Of a stretch of 64,000 nt of DNA, positions 59,711-64,000 are shown piece after piece; position 1 is the stretch's first letter; each line of letters begins with the position of its first letter. The notes under the pieces were generated by a model that was given only the letters and a program-made list of their open reading frames with translations, searched no databases and was not told the origin of the DNA. This DNA comes from Gymnopus androsaceus JB14 (taxonomy: Eukaryota; Basidiomycota; Agaricomycetes; Agaricales; Omphalotaceae), in the NCBI GenBank assembly GCA_009733575.1, contig ML769560.1, forward strand, positions 65,275 to 129,274, in the 5' to 3' direction. A program made the translations under genes and the position numbers.

Positions 59711-59989
59711 ACGCATCTATTATCTTGTCAAGTGTTGTTTCTGTTTTACTTAGTAGGTAATGCATTTGTATAGTGAATACTGTGTTGAGTTTGTATATCA
59801 TTTTTGGTGGGCGCAGGAAAAAACAAATTTGAGGATCCTGTTAGTGAAAGACGACCGAGTTGCTCAGCTGCAAAGTATATTCTGAACCAAGACCATGTGA
59901 ATGTAGATACATTATATATGAAGATAGATACACTGAAATCATAGCTTCGTCTGTGCCGCATACACAATTAGACTGAGTAAGAAAGAAGT
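59711..59989. other. Convergent 3' region
   Basis: Short AT-rich spacer between the converging eIF5A and HMCES genes. No gene is supported. Confidence 0.6.
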
Positions 59990-61236
59990 TCACGAGATAC
60001 ACACCTTCTTCGCCGAAGGAGGAGGGGTATCCAGAATCTCAATCTCGTCATCCGAACCTTCGTCGATATTGATCGCCGAGTCGCTCGTCGACTTCCGTAG
60101 CATTTTGGGACTGTCACGCTTTCGTTTTGTCGAGTTCAAGGAAGCAGATTTTGTCTTCTTCGTAGATGATGACTCTTTTGCGGCCTGCTTCTGCTTCGAG
60201 AACATTGCCTCGATGCCATCTTTGCGTGCAGCTATAGGAAGAATGAAACTCGATGATTCTGTTCCAACTTTGCCAACCTCTTTAGGTACTTGGTAACTAG
60301 AACAACAATGAGCACGGGGAAATAGACGACTACAATATGTACACACCTTTCCAGTGGAGAATCATCCGTATGTGCTCGAGAGATGATTTGGACCAAATCA
60401 TCACCCCAACGTTGGGATGAAGTATCTAGCCATGAGTCTATGTCTTCTTGTGTTGAGAGAATAACCGGCTGTCGATCATGAAGCCAGGAAAACTGGCTCG
60501 AAGATGAAGTTGTTACGATCGTGAATGACCATAGCGTTTCCGTTTGATCTTCAAATACCAATCCTTAGCCAAAGGGTGGACCAATCGCGACAACTCACAC
60601 CTTGAAGTATGACAGAATCGTACAATCCCGCAAGCAGCATCAATTTTCCATTTTTTGGCTTTATAAAATGGGGAATCTTGTCTCTCCCTTTGGTAAGCCA
60701 CTCGTAATAGCTATGAAAGTAATCAAAGTCCTGTCGCATGAATCAATTCAGGAGCGGAAAGTTACCCTTGACATAACACCACACATCGTTTCCTTCCCTT
60801 CAAACTGTTCCACATTCCGCCTCCAGAGAGAAGGTTCTCAGAGCGGGCATTCATGGTGTTGAGATTCTTGTCCTCGAAATTGGACCAGTGTGGAACCAAG
60901 CCCCATTTCATCTAGAAACAATATCGAGTTCGCAAGGCTACGCTCAGGAGTCAAGGTGAGCATACAGTTTGTATCACTAAGGAAGAGTCGTCCGACGGTC
61001 CTTCATCTGTACTTGGAGTAGTACCAGGATTCCTCCGCCTGATTACTGGAGCTTGAGAGCGAGGAGCTATGTTATAACGGGGTACAAATTGGTCTCGGTT
61101 GATCCACTCATTGGCAGGAAGGTTGTATCCATTTAGTTCTTGAATCTCTTGATGCTGAAAGCCACACTAATAAGCTATGTTTTATTCTGTTTAAGTAGCT
61201 GCTTACTGCTAGTCGCAAAGAGAAACGACCACACAT
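59990..61236 (-). CDS. HMCES: SRAP-domain abasic-site DNA-protein crosslinker (HMCES-like)
   Basis: HMCES shields abasic sites in single-stranded DNA by forming a thiazolidine crosslink through Cys2. Here the start MCGRFSLRLA gives that Cys2. Further signatures: QFVPRYNIAPRSQAPVIRR, MKWGLVPHWSNFEDKNLNTMNARSENL, CVV...YYEWLTKGRDKIPHFI (catalytic Glu), LMLLAGLYDS, LWSFTIVTTSSS and WLHDRQPVIL (catalytic His). The C-terminal tail is Lys/Ser-rich with KKTKSAS and KRKRDS (probable nuclear localisation) and EGSDDEIEILDTPPPSAKK, a SUMO-interaction-like acidic stretch. Introns are short and in frame. It is divergent from ADE6 with 260 bp between starts. Confidence 0.92.
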
Positions 61237-61496
61237 GATGGGGAAGAGCAAGTGGCAGGGACGCCACTTTTGAGTGATAAGATATGCGACATGGGCGCCA
61301 ATCTGATCACAAATTTCCTTCTTCTTCTCCTCAACGAATAGGTACCTAGCTTTTGTCTCTTTCCAGTCTGTCTCTAATGTTTTTCTTCAAGAATTACTGT
61401 GGGATAGGAAACTCACTCGCCCATTTCTTGGATTGAAGTGTACGAGGTCAGAACCTTTAGTCTTCGAACAAGCAACTGCTAAACTTGTTTTGTAGA

Positions 61497-64000
61497 ATGC
61501 TTGTCCTCCCAGGATCATCCTCGATTTTCCAGCAGAAGCGGGATGCTATTCTGAAAAATATCCAAAAATCGTGCCCATCAGTCACCTCTGTCGACTCTGT
61601 CTGGGTTCATCTCATAAAATGCACGTCCAAGCAGGCTGAGGAGGAACTCTCCGAGGCTGGAACAAGTCTCGACCATCTCCTCAACTATGGCGATGATATC
61701 ACTTTAAAAACTACTCTCCACAGTTTACGTTCATCCAAGAGCAATGTAGCCTATGTGTTACCCAGAATTGGGAGCATTTCTCCCTGGTCAAGCAAAGCTA
61801 CAGATATCGCTGCGATCTGTAATCTCTCTGACCAGGTCGAGCGAATCGAACGTGGCGTTGCATACGTTTTCACGACTTCTGATAACCGCGAGCTCTCCTT
61901 GGACGATATCTCCCAGTTCTCCCATCTAATCCACGATCGAATGACCCAGACCATTCATCTATCCATTCCAGATGAAGACACGCTGTTCGCACACAACACT
62001 CCGCGGTCACTGCATGCAGTTCACATTGCGTCCTCATCTGGCCAGTCTGCTCAGGAAATCTTCAACCAAGCCAACAAAGACCTCGGACTCGCACTTTCTC
62101 CCGACGAGATTGCATACCTCGTCTCGGCTTTCATATCTGGCCCCAATCCCATAAACCGTAACCCCACCGATGCTGAGCTTTTCATGTTTGCTCAGGTAAA
62201 CTCGGAACATTGTCGACACAAGATTTTCAATGCGAAATGGACGATTGATTCGACAACTCGAGACCTCTCTCTCTTCCAAATGATTCGTAATACTGAACAT
62301 ATTTCCGGAGGAAATACCATCTCTGCGTACTCTGATAATGCGGCTGTTTTCAAGGGGCCTGTCGCACCTCGGTTCAGCGCTGTCAAACGCGATGTTGAAC
62401 ACATTTATCAGCCTCGTTCAGAGGAAATGCCTATTCTCATCAAGGTTGAGACGCATAACCATCCAACTGGTGTATCACCGTACCCTGGTGCAGCTACAGG
62501 CTCAGGAGGAGAAATTAGAGATGAAGGTGCTGTCGGAAGAGGGTCGAAACCGAAAGCCGGACTCGCTGGATTCACCACTTCCAATCTTCTTATTCCGGGC
62601 TTCGAGCAGCCTTGGGAAGAGGACTACGGAAAGCCAGCTCACATTGCGAGTGCTTTGGATATAATGATCGAGGCACCTCTAGGCGCTAGTGCGTTTAACA
62701 ACGAGTTTGGTAGACCGGCTCTCACTGGCTACTTTAGAACGTTCTGCGAAAACCTTCCGGTTGACGGAGAGAGTGGTCAGAAAGAGATACGAGGATATCA
62801 CAAACCTATCATGATTGCAGGTGGATACGGAAACGTTCGTCCTGCTTTCGCGAGAAAGTCATCCATCACTCCAGGAGCAAAGGTTATTGTTCTCGGCGGA
62901 CCTGGTATGCTTATAGGTCTCGGAGGCGGAGCAGCATCGAGTCAAGTCTCTGGTGCTAGCTCAGCCGAGCTGGACTTTGCCTCCGTGCAACGAGACAACG
63001 CAGAAATGCAGAGGAGGTGTCAACAAGTTATAGACGCTTGCGTCGCTATCGAGGGAGATGAAAATCCCATCCAGAGTATTCACGATGTTGGCGCGGGTGG
63101 ATTATCGAACGCCTTACCAGAACTGGTTCACGATTCTGGTCTTGGCGCTACCTTTGAAATACGAAATGTTCTAGTCGCGGACAGCTCTATGTCGCCCATG
63201 GAGATTTGGTGTAACGAATCACAGGAGCGTTATGTTCTGGCTCTACATCCAGAAAAACTCCCTCTTTTCGAACAGATCGCCAATCGGGAGCGATGTCCTT
63301 TCGCTGTCGTTGGGATCGCTACCGAGAAAGAAGAGCTTGTCGTCACCGATAGACTTTTGGGTGGAGATGTGATACGACTTCAGATGGAGATGCTCTTTGG
63401 AAAACCACCTAAAATGGAGAGAAAGGACCGCAATCGAACTTGGGGAGGTGCTGCTTTTGACACGACCTTGACCAAGTATCTGCCTCCGTCAACCCATACC
63501 CCACTGTCACTAGCAGTAGAACGGGTCCTTCGTCTTCCTTCCGTTGGTTCTAAATCTTTTCTTATTACTATCGGTGATCGCACCATCACTGGACTCGTTA
63601 CTCGCGACCAGATGGTGGGGCCTTGGCAAGTTCCCGTTGCAGACGTTGCCGTCACTCGCACTTCCTATGGCTTCGACACCATCTCAGGTGAAGCTATGGC
63701 CATGGGTGAACGTACTCCTCTTGCGTTGATCAGTCCTGGCGCTTCTGCTCGTATGGCTGTAGCGGAATCTTTGACCAATCTCACAGCGGCATATGTTGGC
63801 GAAATATCTAACGTCAAATTGAGCGCCAACTGGATGTGCGCGGCATCAAAGGCAGGAGAAGGTGCCGGTTTGTACGAAGCTGTGCAGGCTATTGGAATGA
63901 ATCTCTGTCCCAAGTTGGGCATTGGTATCCCCGTGGGTAAGGACTCGATGTCCATGTCTATGAAATGGAAGGAAGGAAGCGAGCAGAAGGATGTTAGCTC
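61497..64000 (+). CDS. ADE6: Phosphoribosylformylglycinamidine synthase (FGAM synthase), 5' part
   Basis: This purine-biosynthesis enzyme converts FGAR, glutamine and ATP to FGAM in the cytosol. The frame from [20 protein letters not shown] is open without an intron to the window edge (about 834 codons; full fungal enzymes are about 1350). Signatures: [123 protein letters not shown], and [18 protein letters not shown] at the edge. The C-terminal glutaminase domain lies outside. Its long error-free frame contrasts with the broken neighbours. Confidence 0.97.
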   Translation, partial: MLVLPGSSSIFQQKRDAILKNIQKSCPSVTSVDSVWVHLIKCTSKQAEEELSEAGTSLDHLLNYGDDITLKTTLHSLRSSKSNVAYVLPRIGSISPWSSKATDIAAICNLSDQVERIERGVAYVFTTSDNRELSLDDISQFSHLIHDRMTQTIHLSIPDEDTLFAHNTPRSLHAVHIASSSGQSAQEIFNQANKDLGLALSPDEIAYLVSAFISGPNPINRNPTDAELFMFAQVNSEHCRHKIFNAKWTIDSTTRDLSLFQMIRNTEHISGGNTISAYSDNAAVFKGPVAPRFSAVKRDVEHIYQPRSEEMPILIKVETHNHPTGVSPYPGAATGSGGEIRDEGAVGRGSKPKAGLAGFTTSNLLIPGFEQPWEEDYGKPAHIASALDIMIEAPLGASAFNNEFGRPALTGYFRTFCENLPVDGESGQKEIRGYHKPIMIAGGYGNVRPAFARKSSITPGAKVIVLGGPGMLIGLGGGAASSQVSGASSAELDFASVQRDNAEMQRRCQQVIDACVAIEGDENPIQSIHDVGAGGLSNALPELVHDSGLGATFEIRNVLVADSSMSPMEIWCNESQERYVLALHPEKLPLFEQIANRERCPFAVVGIATEKEELVVTDRLLGGDVIRLQMEMLFGKPPKMERKDRNRTWGGAAFDTTLTKYLPPSTHTPLSLAVERVLRLPSVGSKSFLITIGDRTITGLVTRDQMVGPWQVPVADVAVTRTSYGFDTISGEAMAMGERTPLALISPGASARMAVAESLTNLTAAYVGEISNVKLSANWMCAASKAGEGAGLYEAVQAIGMNLCPKLGIGIPVGKDSMSMSMKWKEGSEQKDVS

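Overview
The window is nuclear DNA of a basidiomycete fungus, almost certainly an Agaricomycete. Genes carry many short GT-AG introns of about 45-65 bp, neighbouring genes are tightly spaced, and several proteins belong to families I know as typical of mushroom-forming fungi: the amplified WD40 family, a DAHP synthase, a RanBP2-finger protein and a secreted Cys-rich family with a C-terminal membrane segment. I cannot name the genus.

Layout. Positions 1 to about 18.7 kb are a transposon graveyard. It starts with a broken hAT transposon (1-3182, left end outside the window). A WD40-family pseudogene on the minus strand follows, split inside an exon by a 5.8-kb Ty3/gypsy chromovirus (4961-10738) with two LTRs. 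Next come two short non-autonomous hAT-like elements with perfect 8-bp target duplications (10895-11357 and 11769-12172), then decayed coding remnants, including a RecQ-like helicase whose ATPase motifs are mutated.

From 19 kb onward the window is mostly ordinary housekeeping sequence: CCT2, RPS6, PEX13, a multi-pass membrane protein, a G-protein alpha subunit, an orphan gene, a large secreted Ser/Thr-rich protein, an IGHMBP2-like helicase, a RanBP2 zinc-finger protein, a duplicated secreted Cys-rich gene, a SAP-domain membrane protein, DAHP synthase, PIH1, a two-LIM protein, eIF5A, an HMCES/SRAP protein and the 5' part of FGAM synthase (ADE6), which runs off the right edge. Several are head-to-head pairs 240-370 bp apart (RPS6/PEX13, DAHPS/PIH1, LIM/eIF5A, HMCES/ADE6, Cys-rich/SAP).

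The most notable signals are these. The Ty3 element carries a 12-nt primer-binding site complementary to the predicted 5' end of its own transcript, as in self-primed Tf1/sushi elements. Its decay consists largely of CpG transitions that hit stops and catalytic residues. There is a young-looking hAT MITE and a fold-back element. A hairpin pair followed by T-runs lies at 25.83-25.92 kb. A 140-bp tandem repeat has a tiny hairpin insertion in one unit, with the empty site preserved in the next. Single extra bases break several otherwise conserved genes. I found no complete novel multi-gene system, no tRNA or rRNA gene and no CRISPR array.
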